From positions 69,637 to 133,636 of the forward strand of contig DASZUS010000056.1 in the NCBI GenBank assembly GCA_035547515.1: a stretch of 64,000 nucleotides of DNA, in the 5' to 3' direction. This document shows positions 43,490 to 52,806 of the stretch, one piece after another. The stretch comes from DASZTV01 sp035547515 (lineage in GTDB: Bacteria; Actinomycetota; Actinomycetes; JAFAQI01). The notes beneath the pieces are model-generated. The model made no database searches and was not told the origin of the DNA. It saw only the letters and a program-made list of their open reading frames with translations. The translations under genes were made by a program, and so were the position numbers. Position 1 is the first letter of the stretch. Each line of letters starts with the position of its first letter.

Positions 43490-46400
43490 GTGGGCACCGG
43501 CGGCGACGGTCAGCCAGGTGAGCCCGGCCACTCCGGCTCGCTGGCCAGCGTCCTTGCAGCAAGCGGCACCCTCGGGCAGGACCTTCTCGCCGTCGACTGG
43601 AGCAGCACGCCGCTGGGCCCGATGGACACCTGGCCTCACAGCCTCCAGGCGGCGGTACGCATCGTCGTGAGCTCGCGGTTCTCCATGTGGATGGCATGGG
43701 GCCCGGACCTGACCTTCTTCTGCAACGAGGCCTACCGGCGCGACACCCTTGGCGTGAAGTACCCGTGGGCGCTCGGCCGGTCGGCGCGCGAGGTCTGGGC
43801 CGAGATCTGGCCGGACATCGGTCCGCGCATCGACACCGTGCTGCGGACCGGCCAGGCGACCTGGGACGAGTCGCTGCTGCTGTTCCTCGAGCGCAGCGGC
43901 TACCGCGAGGAGACCTACCACACGTTCTCCTACAGCCCACTGCCCGACGACGACGGCCGGATCGCCGGCATGTTGTGCGTCGTCAGCGAGGATACCGAGC
44001 GCGTGATCGCGCTGCGTCGTATGGCGACCCTCCGGGATCTCAGCGCCGAGCAGACCGCGGTCGATCGCGAGGCGCAGGTCTGGGCGGCAGCGGCCCGCCA
44101 GCTCTCGGCAGACCAGCGCTCGCTGCCCTTTACCCTCACCTACCTGTTCACCGACGACCAGCGGAACCGCGCCCGGCTGGCCTGCTCGACCGGTTGGCCG
44201 CCCCACCATCCGGCGGCACCCGAGACGTTGACCGACGACGCGATCTGGCCGATGTCGGCGGCAGCCGACGAGTCGGAGTGGCTGGTCGACGTCGCCGACC
44301 TCGAGAACCTGCCCACGGGGGCATGGGACGAGCCGCCGCTGCAGGCGTTCGCGGTCCCTCTCGAGGCCCCCGGACAGCAGGGACCCTACGGGCTGCTGAT
44401 CGCCGGGCTGAACCGATACCGGATCTTCGACGACGGCTACCGAACGTTCATCCGGCTGATCGCAGGCCAGCTCGCGACCCGGCTCGCCGCCGTTCGCGCC
44501 TATGAGACCGAGCGCAGCCGCGCCGAGGCACTCGCCGAGCTCGACCGCGCGAAGACCGCGTTCTTCACCAACGTCAGCCACGAGTTCCGTACGCCGCTCA
44601 CGCTGCTGCTCGGGCCTGCCGAGGACGCCCTGTCCGACCAGACCGCTCCGCTGCCCGCCGTCCAGCGCCGTCGGCTCGAGGTGATCAGCCGCAATGCGCA
44701 GCGCCTGCTGCGGTTGGTCAACACTCTCCTGGACTTCTCCCGGCTGCAGTCGGGCCGGGTGACGGCGCGGTTCGAGCCTACCGACCTCGCCCGGATGACC
44801 GCCGAGCTCGCGGCGATGTTCGAGTCGGCCGTCGAGCGAGCGGGACTGACCCTCACCGTGCAGTGCGAGCCGCTGCCCGAGCCGGTCTTCGTGGACCGCG
44901 AGATGTGGTCGAAGATCGTCCTGAACCTCATCTCCAACGCACTGAAGTTCACCTTCGACGGCGGCATCGAGGTACGCGTCGCCGCGGCGGACGGCGGCGC
45001 CCGGCTGACCGTGAGCGACACAGGCATCGGGATCGCGGCGGAGGACCAGCCGAGGCTGTTCGAGCGGTTCCACCGGGTGCTCGGCGCCCGGTCCCGCTCC
45101 CACGAGGGGTCCGGTATCGGGCTCGCCCTGGTCGCCGAGCTCACCGAGCTGCACGGCGGGAGCGTCGCCGTCGACAGCACACCCGGCAGAGGGACCACGT
45201 TCACGGTGACCGTTCCCTTCGGCGAGGGCCACCTCCCGAAGGACCAGCTCGCTGCCGGAACAGATGACGGCGCCGACAGCGAGGCAGCGCAGCGCCGAGC
45301 CGCCGACGTGGTCGCCGAGGCCATGCGCTGGCTCAGTCAGGACGACGACGGGTACGACGGCGACCGCGAGCCGGCCACCCGGTCGCGGATCCTCGTCGCT
45401 GACGACAACGCCGACATGCGCTCCTACCTCGCCGGCCTGCTGTCGTCGGACTATCGCGTCGACGCCGTCGCGGATGGCGAGGCGGCGCTCGAGCTCGCCC
45501 GGCGCGACCCTCCGGATCTCGTGCTGACCGACGTGATGATGCCGAGACTCGACGGCTTCGGGCTGCTGCGAGCGCTGCGCGAAGGTCCGACGACAGCGCA
45601 CGTGCCCGTCGTGATGATCTCCGCGAGGGCCGGCGAGGAAGGGATGATCGAGGGCCTGGACGCCGGGGCGGACGACTACCTGATCAAGCCGTTCTCTGCC
45701 CGGGAGCTCCTCGCCCGTGTCCGGACCAACCTCGAGCTCGACCGGTCCCGCCGTACCCAGGAGACGCTGCAGGAGAGCCGGCGCCTGCTCGACCAGGCGC
45801 AACGGCTCGCCAAGGTCGGCAGCTGGGAGCTCAACCTCACCAACAACACCTTCGTCACCTCGGACGAGCTGCTGCGCATCATCGACAAGTCCGCCGACGA
45901 GCTGCGCGAGCTCGGTCTGGCCGGAGCCGTTGAGGCCTTGGTGCATCCCGACGACCGGGACGGGGTCATCGAATCGGTTCGCCGGGCCGCGCGTGAACGC
46001 TCGACCTTCAGCTACGACACCAAGATCCGCGTGAACGGGCGGCCCGGCACGGTGCGCGTGGTCGGGGAGCCGGTCATCGACGACGCGGGCGAGCTGGTGG
46101 GGCTTCGCGGCTCGCTGCAGGACATCACCGAGCAGCAGCTCGCCGAGCAGGCGCTCACCGTCGCGGCCGCGGAGCGCGAGGCGGCGGTCCGCGAGCACAG
46201 CATCGCCGACCAGCTGCAGACCAGCTTGCTGCCGGAGCGGGAGTTCGACCCGGAGCTCCTGCGAGTCGCGACCTTCTACCGCGCCGGCGTCGCCGGCACG
46301 CAGGTCGGCGGTGACTGGTACGACGTGATCGAGCTCGGCGCCGGCCGTACCGCGCTAGTGATCGGGGACGTCATGGGCCGGGGCGTTGCCGCCGCGGCTG

Positions 46401-47281
46401 TCATGGGCCAGATCCGGTCGGCGATCCGTGCCTACGCCCGCCTCGACCTGCTCCCGGTCGACGTCCTCGAGCACCTCGACGGCGTGGTTCGTGGTCTCGG
46501 CACGGACCAGATCGTCACCTGCATCTATGCCGTGTACGACCCCCACGACCGAAGCGTCCGGCTGGCCAACGCGGGACACCTCCCGCCGCTACTTGCCGTC
46601 GACGGGCACTGCGAGCCGGTCGGGCAGGCCGGGCCGCCGCTCGGCGCCGGCCCGCTCCTGCTCGACGAGACCGAGATCCGCGAGCTCACCCCGGGCTCGA
46701 TGCTCGCCTTCTACACCGACGGTCTCGTCGAGCACCGGGAGCGCGACATCCAGGCCGGCATCGATGTGCTCGCCGAAGCCCTGCGCGATGCCGACCTCGA
46801 GCAGGACCTGCCGACCTTGCCCGATCGGCTGGTGGCGCGATTGCTGCCGGAAGGTCCCGACGACGACGTCGCGATGCTTCTCGCGACCCTGCCCATCGAG
46901 CATCGCCTCCTGCCCGCGGTCTCGTTGCACGTCGATCCCGCATCCCCGGGCATTGCCCACGCCCGGCAACTCGTCGCGACGACGCTGACCGACTGGGGCG
47001 TGCGGCCCGAGCGGGTCGACGACATCGTGCTGTGCGCCGACGAGCTGGTCACCAATGCGGTGCTGCACAGCAAGCCACCGATCACGCTACGTATCCGGCG
47101 CAACGTCTCCGGCGTCTCGCTTCAGATCGACGACGGGCTCAGCGGGCTGCCGCGCCGAACCCGTGCCGGCGCCGACGACGAGCACGGCCGTGGCGTCCAG
47201 ATCGTGGCGATGCTCAGCGACGAGTGGGGATCGCGGCCGACGCGCTTCGGCAAGTCGGTGTGGTGCAACTTCCGGCTGTGA
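43490..47281 (+). CDS. Hybrid sensor kinase-receiver-PP2C phosphatase-RsbW-like protein
   Basis: This 1263-residue protein combines whole signalling pathways. In order: N-terminal PAS-like (about 20-160), GAF-like (165-345), HisKA with His about 364 (NVSHEFRTPLT), HATPase (about 460-580, NLISNALKFT N-box), receiver (633-750, phospho-Asp about 681 in LTDVMMPR), a second PAS (773-890), SpoIIE-type PP2C (920-1120, VGGDWYDVIEL, GDVMGRG) and an RsbW-like HATPase (1130-1260, ADELVTNAVLHS, GRGVQIVAML). It should sense a cytosolic signal and act on an anti-sigma/anti-anti-sigma switch. The GTG at 43490 is preceded by GGAGGGGG; a GTG at 43412 would add 26 residues. No sigma factor gene is adjacent. 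Confidence 0.9.
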   Translation: MGTGGDGQPGEPGHSGSLASVLAASGTLGQDLLAVDWSSTPLGPMDTWPHSLQAAVRIVVSSRFSMWMAWGPDLTFFCNEAYRRDTLGVKYPWALGRSAREVWAEIWPDIGPRIDTVLRTGQATWDESLLLFLERSGYREETYHTFSYSPLPDDDGRIAGMLCVVSEDTERVIALRRMATLRDLSAEQTAVDREAQVWAAAARQLSADQRSLPFTLTYLFTDDQRNRARLACSTGWPPHHPAAPETLTDDAIWPMSAAADESEWLVDVADLENLPTGAWDEPPLQAFAVPLEAPGQQGPYGLLIAGLNRYRIFDDGYRTFIRLIAGQLATRLAAVRAYETERSRAEALAELDRAKTAFFTNVSHEFRTPLTLLLGPAEDALSDQTAPLPAVQRRRLEVISRNAQRLLRLVNTLLDFSRLQSGRVTARFEPTDLARMTAELAAMFESAVERAGLTLTVQCEPLPEPVFVDREMWSKIVLNLISNALKFTFDGGIEVRVAAADGGARLTVSDTGIGIAAEDQPRLFERFHRVLGARSRSHEGSGIGLALVAELTELHGGSVAVDSTPGRGTTFTVTVPFGEGHLPKDQLAAGTDDGADSEAAQRRAADVVAEAMRWLSQDDDGYDGDREPATRSRILVADDNADMRSYLAGLLSSDYRVDAVADGEAALELARRDPPDLVLTDVMMPRLDGFGLLRALREGPTTAHVPVVMISARAGEEGMIEGLDAGADDYLIKPFSARELLARVRTNLELDRSRRTQETLQESRRLLDQAQRLAKVGSWELNLTNNTFVTSDELLRIIDKSADELRELGLAGAVEALVHPDDRDGVIESVRRAARERSTFSYDTKIRVNGRPGTVRVVGEPVIDDAGELVGLRGSLQDITEQQLAEQALTVAAAEREAAVREHSIADQLQTSLLPEREFDPELLRVATFYRAGVAGTQVGGDWYDVIELGAGRTALVIGDVMGRGVAAAAVMGQIRSAIRAYARLDLLPVDVLEHLDGVVRGLGTDQIVTCIYAVYDPHDRSVRLANAGHLPPLLAVDGHCEPVGQAGPPLGAGPLLLDETEIRELTPGSMLAFYTDGLVEHRERDIQAGIDVLAEALRDADLEQDLPTLPDRLVARLLPEGPDDDVAMLLATLPIEHRLLPAVSLHVDPASPGIAHARQLVATTLTDWGVRPERVDDIVLCADELVTNAVLHSKPPITLRIRRNVSGVSLQIDDGLSGLPRRTRAGADDEHGRGVQIVAMLSDEWGSRPTRFGKSVWCNFRL

Positions 47282-47305
47282 CGCTGCGATCTGCGCGGGG
47301 CGCGC

Positions 47306-49564
47306 TCAGCGGTCGGACAGGGCGTCGGTGAGCAGGCTGACCAGCGTCTCGAGGCGTACGTCGATGTCCTTCACCTCGACCTGCTGCCCGTCCAACGCCC
47401 GCGCGGCGAGCCCTTCCTTCAGCCCGATCAGGTCCGCGACGCGCGCGTCCACGGTCTGCGCGGCGATGATCCGCCAGGCCGTGACCGGCTGGTCCTGACC
47501 GATCCGGTGCACTCGGTCGATCGCCTGGGTCTGCTCGGCCGCGGTCCAGGACAGCTCGGCGAGCACGACGTTGGACGACACCTGCAGGTTGATCCCCACC
47601 CCGGCCGCGGTCAGCGAGCAGACGATGACCTGCACGTCGTCATCGTTGACGAAGGCGTCGATGTTGGCCGTCCGCACCTTGGTGGACTGGTCCCCGCGAA
47701 TCGAGGAGTAGCCGATGCCACGCTTCTCGAACAGCGCCTCGGCCGCGTCCATCACGTCGATGTGCTTGGCGAAGAACACGACCTTGCCGGCGCTGTGCGC
47801 CAGCTGCGCCGCGTAGTCGGCGGCGAGCTCGGCCTTGGCCTGCCCGATGCGCCGCATCATCGCGAAGACGTTCTCGCCCGACGTGTCGCTCTCGTCGGCG
47901 TTGCGGAGCTCGCGGGCGCACACCTGGCGTACGACGGAAGCGTCGATGCCGGCGAGCTGGTCGCCGTCCTTGCGCGCGGCGACCGCACTGTCGTAGCGCT
48001 TGAGCAATCGCGCCACGAGCTTCTTTTCGGCGGTGCGCACCGACGTGCCCGCAGCACCTTCCAGCTCGACCGGCACGTCCGCGACCCGGCGCGCCGGGAT
48101 GTCCTTGGCGACCTCGACCTTTCGCCGCCGCACGACACCCATCTCTATGACGCTGTCGCGCGCCATCGGGTAGAACGCCGGGTCGACCGGTGTGGTGCCG
48201 TTGGCCTCCAGCGCGTGCAGCAGGTCCGGGCCGACCTCGTTCTCGGTGATCCAGCCGAGGAACTCCCAGATCGCCAGGAAGTCGTCGATGTCGTTGATCA
48301 GTGGCGTACCGGTCAGCGCCATGAGCAGCGGGCGCGGCGTCCGCTCGCGGATCTTTCGCGACAGGTCGAGCACGTTCTTCGAACGCTGTGCGGACTTGTT
48401 CTTGATGAAGTGCGCCTCGTCGACGATCATCCCGCGGAACCCGAACCGGCTCAGCCACCCGACGTGGCGGCCGAGGATGTCGTAGTTCACCACGACGATG
48501 TCGCGGAACGCGTCGACCGTCTCGCCGTCGCCGTGGACGACGGTCGCGCTGTGCTGCGGGGTCCACATCGCGGCCTCGCGCGCCCAGCTCGTCTTCACGA
48601 CGTTCGGTACGACGACGAGCAGCGGGTAGGCGTCCGCGGCCTGCGCCGCGAGCAGCGCCTGGGCGGTCTTGCCCAGGCCCGGCTCGTCGGCGAGCAGGAA
48701 GGTGCGGTGGCCTTCGCGGGCCTTGGCGACGACCTGCGCCTGGTGCGGCATCAGCTCCAGGCCCGGTGGCAGGAACGTCGGGCCCGGGGGCGGCAGCGTC
48801 ATGCACGAGCGAGCGTCCGCGGTCGACTGCTCGAACGAGCGCAGCAGCGGCTTGATCAGCTCCCAGTCGATCAGCAGCCGCGGCTTGGGGCGCGGCGGCG
48901 GAGCTGCCGAGAAGTCAGGGGCGAGGAACGGGTTGACCAGGCTGCGCTGCACCGCCGACAGCGGGACCACCTGGCGCTCGCGCTCGGCGGCCGGCTCGGG
49001 AGCGAAGCTCGACTCGACCTCGGCCTCGACCTCCGGCTCGACGACGAGACCTGCCTTGGCGCGCAGCGCTTGCACCGCCTCGCGGGTGCCGGGCAGCATC
49101 GGCGCGCCGTCGGCCAGCAGCTCGAACAACGAGCCGTCGCGACCGGCGACGCGGGCGAGGCTCGCGGCCAGGCCCTCGATGCGCTTCTGCGTCGCGGCTC
49201 GGGCCGCCGGGCTCATCGGCGCCGTCAGCGCCTCGGCGCGCTGCTCGCGTAGCAACAACGCGACCGCCTGGAACTGCGCGCGCATCGCGGGCGTGACCCG
49301 GCCACGACCCAGGTTCGCCGTTGCCATGGCGAGGACGGCGAGCGGGCCCTGGTCCTGCAGCCGGGCGGCCGAGCTCTGCCGCGCCGGCTGGGCACGGTGT
49401 CGGGGCTCGGCGTGCGGGTGCGAGTGGGCGCGCCCCGGCCCGTCGGTGACGTCGTCGCTCAGCGGCGACTCAACGCCCCCGCGAGTGCGGCGGCGGGAAC
49501 GTGGCGGCAATCGCTCTCCCCGGCCGACCGACGACACGGTGACGTCGGCCCGATCGATGAACAT
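47306..49564 (-). CDS. SNF2-family DEAD/DEAH helicase (SMARCAL1-like)
   Basis: This 752-residue protein has a basic, low-complexity N-terminal 240 residues, then SNF2 motifs: MPHQAQVVAKA (motif Q), LADEPGLGKTAQ (Walker A, about 287-298), DEAHFIKN (about 381), ALTGTPLINDI and DRVHRIGQDQPVTAW (about 685-699). The spacing resembles the annealing-helicase group (SMARCAL1/HARP-like) rather than the SWIM type. It would act on branched DNA or nucleoprotein. It converges on the hybrid kinase gene with a 24-base gap. Confidence 0.87.
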   Translation of the reverse strand: MFIDRADVTVSSVGRGERLPPRSRRRTRGGVESPLSDDVTDGPGRAHSHPHAEPRHRAQPARQSSAARLQDQGPLAVLAMATANLGRGRVTPAMRAQFQAVALLLREQRAEALTAPMSPAARAATQKRIEGLAASLARVAGRDGSLFELLADGAPMLPGTREAVQALRAKAGLVVEPEVEAEVESSFAPEPAAERERQVVPLSAVQRSLVNPFLAPDFSAAPPPRPKPRLLIDWELIKPLLRSFEQSTADARSCMTLPPPGPTFLPPGLELMPHQAQVVAKAREGHRTFLLADEPGLGKTAQALLAAQAADAYPLLVVVPNVVKTSWAREAAMWTPQHSATVVHGDGETVDAFRDIVVVNYDILGRHVGWLSRFGFRGMIVDEAHFIKNKSAQRSKNVLDLSRKIRERTPRPLLMALTGTPLINDIDDFLAIWEFLGWITENEVGPDLLHALEANGTTPVDPAFYPMARDSVIEMGVVRRRKVEVAKDIPARRVADVPVELEGAAGTSVRTAEKKLVARLLKRYDSAVAARKDGDQLAGIDASVVRQVCARELRNADESDTSGENVFAMMRRIGQAKAELAADYAAQLAHSAGKVVFFAKHIDVMDAAEALFEKRGIGYSSIRGDQSTKVRTANIDAFVNDDDVQVIVCSLTAAGVGINLQVSSNVVLAELSWTAAEQTQAIDRVHRIGQDQPVTAWRIIAAQTVDARVADLIGLKEGLAARALDGQQVEVKDIDVRLETLVSLLTDALSDR

Positions 49565-49618
49565 GCACGAAGCCTGAATCCGACTGCAGAGCGGTCAGCC
49601 TGCTCGCGCTCCCTCATC

Positions 49619-50938
49619 CTAACTTGCCGGGAGGGCAAGCACGAACCGCGCGCCCCCTAGCGGCGAGTCGTCCACCCGCAGGCTTCCGCCGTGCGCCTGC
49701 GCCGTGGCGCGGGCGATCGCCAGACCGAGGCCTGATCCGCCCTCCCCGCGAGCCCTCGCGTCATCGAGGCGAACGAACCGTTCGAAGATCCGCTGCCGGT
49801 CCTCCACGGGTACGCCGGGGCCGTCGTCGTCGACGCGCACCTCGATGGTTCCCGGAGCCGGTCGCGCCAGGCTCACCTTCACCTGCGACGCGGCATGACG
49901 ATGCGCGTTGGCGGTCAGGTTGTCGATCGCGCGCGAGAGCGCGCGTCGATCGCCGAGTACGACGTAGGGCTCCCGGGCCGCGGCCGCCGGCACGAGCTCA
50001 GCAAGGTCGACCGGCGCGGTGACGAGCTGGGAGTCCGACTCCATGCGGGCGAGGGTGAGCAGGTCGTCGACCAGCGCGACCAGCCGGTCGGTGTCCTGCA
50101 ACGCGCCCGCCAGCAGCTCGCTGCGCTCCGTCTCGTCGGACTCGGCCTGTGCCACCTCGAGCTGGGTGCGAGCCGCCGCGAGCGGGCTGCGCAGCTCGTG
50201 CGCGACGTCGGCGACGAACTGCTGCTCCCGGGCCGAGGCCGCCGCAAGCCGGTCGAGCATTGCGTTGAGGGTCACCGCGAGCGCCCGGATCTCGTCGTGG
50301 CTGCCGGGAAGCGGCAGCCGCACACCGCCCGCCGGGTGGGTGACCTCCTCGGCGGTGCGGCTCAAGCTCGCGACGGCTCCCAGTGCGCGGCCGAGGAGCA
50401 GCCACAGCGCGCCGGCGACCAGAACGAGCAGGACCGGCGCGGCGATGACGACGTACCGAGAGAGGCTGTGCAGCGTCGCGCGCTCGTCGCGCAGCGACTC
50501 GGCGACCACGACGTAGTCCGTCGACCCGCCGCGATCGACCGCCCGCACGAGGACGCGGTTGAGGCCGGTGGAGGCCGTCTCGTTGACCATCTCACTGCGC
50601 GGGCCGCCGCCCGCCTGCGCCGCCAGCGCGGGGTCGGCGACCAGCGGAAGGGTCCGGGACGTCCCCGGCGAGACAGCGACGACGGCGCCCTGCGCGTCGA
50701 TCACCTGGGCGGCCTGACCGGCCTCCACCGGCAAGGTTGGCGGCGTCGCTCCGGCGGCGACCAGCGCCGCGATGTTGTCCGCCGCGCTGCGGTTCACGAG
50801 GTCGACGGCGTGTACCCGGCTCGATGCGAAGCCGTGCAGCAGCAGCAGGCTGCCGGCTGCCAGAAACACGGCAAGCGCTGCGGTCGCGATCGCGGTGAGC
50901 CGGGCGCGCAGTCCGAGCCGGCTCCAGCCGCCCGTCAG
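49619..50938 (-). CDS. Two-component sensor histidine kinase (MprB/CutS-like)
   Basis: This 439-residue kinase has helix 1 (about 14-36), an extracellular sensor (37-160), helix 2 (161-184), HAMP, HisKA with His247 (VADVAHELRSPL) and HATPase (DDDGPGVP, GGSGLGLAIARA). No ATG, GTG or TTG is available near the expected N-terminus in this frame. A CTG at 50938, overlapping the regulator stop (CTGA) and preceded by GGAAGGG at 8 bases, is the best start; the next upstream ATG at 51073 would overlap the regulator by 139 bases. It pairs with the response regulator in one transcript. Confidence 0.82.
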   Translation of the reverse strand: MTGGWSRLGLRARLTAIATAALAVFLAAGSLLLLHGFASSRVHAVDLVNRSAADNIAALVAAGATPPTLPVEAGQAAQVIDAQGAVVAVSPGTSRTLPLVADPALAAQAGGGPRSEMVNETASTGLNRVLVRAVDRGGSTDYVVVAESLRDERATLHSLSRYVVIAAPVLLVLVAGALWLLLGRALGAVASLSRTAEEVTHPAGGVRLPLPGSHDEIRALAVTLNAMLDRLAAASAREQQFVADVAHELRSPLAAARTQLEVAQAESDETERSELLAGALQDTDRLVALVDDLLTLARMESDSQLVTAPVDLAELVPAAAAREPYVVLGDRRALSRAIDNLTANAHRHAASQVKVSLARPAPGTIEVRVDDDGPGVPVEDRQRIFERFVRLDDARARGEGGSGLGLAIARATAQAHGGSLRVDDSPLGGARFVLALPAS

Positions 50939-51606
50939 CTGCTGCGCCCTTCCGGCACGCGGTAGCCCGCTCCCCTGACCGTCTCGATCACGTCGCGTCC
51001 CAGCTTGCGCCGCAGGTAGCCGACGTAGACCTCGACGACGTTGAGATCCCGACTGTGATCGTGCGACTCCCACACGTGTTCGTAGAGCTCGGCTTTCGAG
51101 ACCACCTGACCGGCATGACGGGTGAGATAGGCCAGCAGCGCGAACTCGCGCGCCGTGATCTCGACCTCCTCACCGTTGCGGAGCACTCGTCGCGTTGCTG
51201 GGTCGACCTCGACGGTCCCGGAGCGCATGACGGCGGGACGCGGCGCGGCGCCGCGCCGCAGGAGAGCGCGGATCCGCGCGACCAGCACGACGAGCGAGAA
51301 CGGCTTGGTCAGGTAGTCGTCGGCGCCTTCGTCCAGTGCGTCGGCCTCGTCGTACTCACCGTCCTTGGCGGTGAGCATCAGCACCGGCGTCCACACTTCA
51401 GCGGTCCGCAGTCGCCGCACGAGCTCATAGCCGGAGAGCACCGGAAGCATCAGGTCGAGCACGATGAGGTCGTAGTCACCGGCGAGCGCCGCGTCCAAGC
51501 CCGCGCCCCCGTCGTGGGCGAGATCGACGACGTAGCCTTCCCGGCTCAACCCGGTCTGCAGTGCCCGGGCAAGGCGGAGCTCGTCATCGACCACCAGCAA
51601 CCGCAC
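50935..51606 (-). CDS. OmpR-family response regulator
   Basis: This 223-residue protein has a receiver (phospho-Asp51 in LIVLDLMLP, Asp7-Asp8 acidic pair, Lys in YLTKPF) and a C-terminal OmpR winged helix (ITAREFALLAYL, DLNVVEVYVGYLRRKLG). The GTG start at 51606 is divergent from the RseB/LolA-like gene. Two TCTCAG direct repeats at 51660-51676 lie in the shared promoter and fit OmpR-type tandem binding. It likely controls the adjacent ABC exporter operon. Confidence 0.9.
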   Translation of the reverse strand: MRLLVVDDELRLARALQTGLSREGYVVDLAHDGGAGLDAALAGDYDLIVLDLMLPVLSGYELVRRLRTAEVWTPVLMLTAKDGEYDEADALDEGADDYLTKPFSLVVLVARIRALLRRGAAPRPAVMRSGTVEVDPATRRVLRNGEEVEITAREFALLAYLTRHAGQVVSKAELYEHVWESHDHSRDLNVVEVYVGYLRRKLGRDVIETVRGAGYRVPEGRSS

Positions 51607-51659
51607 GTACCCAGTGTCCGGCTCTGCGCGGCCAGCCGCTATCTCGCCGCCGCACTGGT

Positions 51660-51676
51660 TCTCAGCGTCCTCTCAG
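51660..51676 (+). promoter_or_regulatory. Tandem TCTCAG repeats, probable response-regulator site
   Basis: TCTCAG at 51660-51665 and again at 51671-51676 are direct repeats with an 11-base period, one turn of DNA, as expected for an OmpR-type dimer. They sit between the divergent regulator gene and the RseB/LolA-like gene. Confidence 0.5.
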
Positions 51677-51699
51677 GCTTGCCTTGGCAGCCTGTCGGC

Positions 51700-52806
51700 A
51701 TGGCCCTGTCCCCCGCCGCGCGCCACCGGGCGCGCTACCTCGTCCCCCTCGGCGCTGCCGCGATCACCGCTGGCATCGTTCTGGTCCCGCAAGCCGCGTC
51801 CGGTGTGACCCATCCGAACCTGCCGGCTCGCACCGCGGCCCAGCTTCTCGCTTCCCTGGAGAAGGCGCAGCTCTCGCCGTTCAGCGGCACCGTGGTCGAG
51901 ACGGCGAGGCTCGGGTTGCCCGACCTCGGCGAGAGCACGCTGGCCGGCGACGTGGCACCGAGCGGACAGTCCGGGCTGATGCCGATCATCACCCTGCTCA
52001 GCGGCTCGCACACCGCGCAGATCGCGTACGGCGGACCCGACAAGCAGCGCGTCGCGATCTTCCTCTCCGACCTGTCCGAGATGGACGTCGTGCACAACGG
52101 CACCGACGTCTGGACCTACTCCAGCGACACCAACTCGGTGACCCACAACACGTTGCCCGCCGACAGCGAGGACTCCCCCGAGCAGGATGTGACCACGCCG
52201 GCCAACCCGGACAAGCTGGCCGAGCAGGCACTCAAAGCCATCGACCCCTCGACCGTCGTGACGGTGGACCGTACGGCGGAGGTCGCGAGCCGGCCGGCGT
52301 ACCAGCTCGATCTCGCGCCGCGCGACCCCAACAGCCTGATCGACTCGGTGCGCATCGCGCTCGACTCGGCGACATCGATGCCGCTGCGGGTTCAGATCTG
52401 GGCGCGCAACGACACGTCGTCTCCGGCCTTCGAAGTCGGGTTCACGAGCATCTCGATGTCGCCGCCCAGCGACTCGACGTTCGACTTCTCGACCCCGCCC
52501 ACCGCGACGACCGAACCGCTGCCGTTCTCCCGCGAGTTCGGCGGTGCCTCCGCCGGGACCGGCGGTCACGCCACGTCAGAAGAGCCGAGCATCCTCGGGC
52601 ACGACTGGACCTCAGTTCTCGTCGACCACCCGAGCGCCCGAGGCCTCGGCCAAGCGCTCGACCAGCTCGGCAGCCGGGTCGCCGCCGGTCATCTGATCAC
52701 CACCAGCCTGGTCACCATCCTCGTCACCGACGACGGCCGGGTCCTTGTCGGCGCGGTGACGCCGAGCTATCTCGAGCGGCTCGCGGCCAGCCAGGCCGCC
52801 CGATGA
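51700..52806 (+). CDS. Secreted RseB/LolA-like protein
   Basis: This 368-residue protein has a signal peptide (YLVPLGAAAITAGIVLVPQAAS, cleaved about residue 33) and a beta-rich domain of the LolA/RseB fold seen in actinobacterial proteins annotated as outer-membrane lipoprotein carrier-like (GTVVETARLGLP, DVWTYSSDTN, RPAYQLDLAPRD). It probably binds a lipid or peptide at the cell surface. It is followed with a 4-base overlap by the ABC ATPase gene, so it may be a sensor or partner for that exporter. Confidence 0.75.
   Translation: MALSPAARHRARYLVPLGAAAITAGIVLVPQAASGVTHPNLPARTAAQLLASLEKAQLSPFSGTVVETARLGLPDLGESTLAGDVAPSGQSGLMPIITLLSGSHTAQIAYGGPDKQRVAIFLSDLSEMDVVHNGTDVWTYSSDTNSVTHNTLPADSEDSPEQDVTTPANPDKLAEQALKAIDPSTVVTVDRTAEVASRPAYQLDLAPRDPNSLIDSVRIALDSATSMPLRVQIWARNDTSSPAFEVGFTSISMSPPSDSTFDFSTPPTATTEPLPFSREFGGASAGTGGHATSEEPSILGHDWTSVLVDHPSARGLGQALDQLGSRVAAGHLITTSLVTILVTDDGRVLVGAVTPSYLERLAASQAAR

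Noticed and set aside
43283..46198. 971-codon open frame antisense to the hybrid kinase gene
   Set aside because: It is a shadow of high-GC coding on the plus strand; its product is Arg/Gly-rich with no domain, while the plus-strand frame has clear domains.
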